Of a DNA stretch of 7,207 bases, positions 6,653-7,207 are shown piece after piece. Each line of letters opens with the position of its first letter. Within the stretch, counting starts at the first letter, position 1. The position numbers and the translations under genes were made by a program. Below the pieces are notes generated by a model. The model ran no database searches, was not told the origin of the DNA, and worked only from the letters and a program-made list of their open reading frames with translations. The stretch comes from Polynucleobacter meluiroseus (GTDB taxonomy: Bacteria > Pseudomonadota > Gammaproteobacteria > Burkholderiales > Burkholderiaceae). Location: NCBI GenBank assembly GCA_945867755.1, contig CAMBJN010000068.1:1-7207 (forward strand), in the 5' to 3' direction.

Positions 6653-7207
6653 TTAAAACTTTACAAATAATGTCGCAACGCCAATGCCAATGAAGATGAC
6701 TGCGGCAATGCCGTGCACCCATTTGATGGGCAAAGCTTTCGTGAATTTTTTACCCAGCCAAACTGCAGGAGCATTCGCTAGCATCATGCCAACAGTGGTG
6801 CCCATCACAACAGCCAATAAGTCATCATAGCGTGCACCCAAAGCCACAGTGGCAACTTGGGTTTTATCGCCCATTTCAGCGATAAAAAATAAGGAGGTGG
6901 TAATGGTGAATACTTTCCAAGCGCTGCGCGTTGGAGGGGCCTCTTCGTCACCATCGAGTTTATCGGGGATTAAAAGCCATAAACCCAGGGCGATAAAACC
7001 ACCACCTAAAATCCATTTCATGACTTCTGGACTGATCCATGCAGAAATGGCGCTTCCCAAGAAAGCTGCCAAAGCATGGTTGAGGAGGGTGGCAATGAAG
7101 ATTCCCCCAATGATGGCCCAATGATGATCTTTGTATCTCGCAGACAGCATGAGGGATAAAAGCTGAGTTTTATCACCAATTTCGGCGAGGGCGACAATGC
7201 TGGTTGC
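6653..7207 (-). CDS. UPF0016 / GDT1 (TMEM165) family manganese exporter, 5' end cut by window edge
   Basis: A small integral membrane protein whose characterised bacterial relatives (MneA of Vibrio cholerae, Mnx of cyanobacteria) export Mn2+. The visible part is 184 residues. The family's two repeats are both present: EIGDKT at visible residues 9-14 (7166-7183) and EMGDKT at 111-116 (6860-6877). These acidic motifs form the cation path. About six membrane helices are visible, with an acidic loop (PDKLDGDEEAPP) between the halves. The frame stays open to the window edge. The first available ATG, at 7150, lies after the first motif and cannot be the true start. Only a few N-terminal residues should be missing, since the family is near 190 residues. 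The gene ends 63 bases before pepN on the same strand. Mn2+ specificity is from family knowledge. Confidence 0.9.
   Translation of the reverse strand, partial: ATSIVALAEIGDKTQLLSLMLSARYKDHHWAIIGGIFIATLLNHALAAFLGSAISAWISPEVMKWILGGGFIALGLWLLIPDKLDGDEEAPPTRSAWKVFTITTSLFFIAEMGDKTQVATVALGARYDDLLAVVMGTTVGMMLANAPAVWLGKKFTKALPIKWVHGIAAVIFIGIGVATLFVKF

Noticed and set aside
6849..7124. A 91-codon plus-strand open frame opposite the GDT1-type exporter
   Set aside because: It mirrors the exporter's second motif region and has no ribosome binding site or recognisable fold.

Overview
The window looks like ordinary chromosome from a moderately AT-rich betaproteobacterium. A Polynucleobacter-like member of the Burkholderiaceae is my best guess, based on base composition, on the aminopeptidase N / fructose-1,6-bisphosphatase pairing and on the overall feel of the proteins. 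That assignment is from memory of the families, not from a search. There are five protein genes, all recognisable, and no RNA gene, insertion sequence, CRISPR array or phage gene that I can support.

Layout. Positions 1-120 are a short GC-richer block, possibly the 3' end of a gene cut by the window edge. Positions 121-402 are an AT-rich, gene-free leader full of inverted repeats, including three direct repeats with an exact 22-bp period. Then, on the + strand, come an amino acid permease of the ProY/CycA type (403-1776) and alanine dehydrogenase ald (1773-2888), overlapping by 4 bases. A perfect 12-bp hairpin with A and T tracts (2914-2951) separates this pair from convergent minus-strand genes: fbp (2977-3963), pepN (3977-6589) and a 5'-truncated UPF0016/GDT1-type manganese exporter (6653-7207).

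How the genes fit together. The permease-ald pair reads as an import-and-deamination module: alanine enters and is oxidised to pyruvate, ammonia and NADH. PepN releases amino acids from peptides. Fbp, 13 bases downstream of pepN, is the committed gluconeogenic phosphatase. Together they suggest growth on peptides and amino acids with carbon sent back to hexose phosphate; this is inference from gene content.

The most interesting part is the permease leader. Its phased palindromes and 22-bp iterons look like an operator array for an oligomeric regulator, and Lrp/AsnC-type control is the natural guess for ald. I see no undescribed multi-gene system here.
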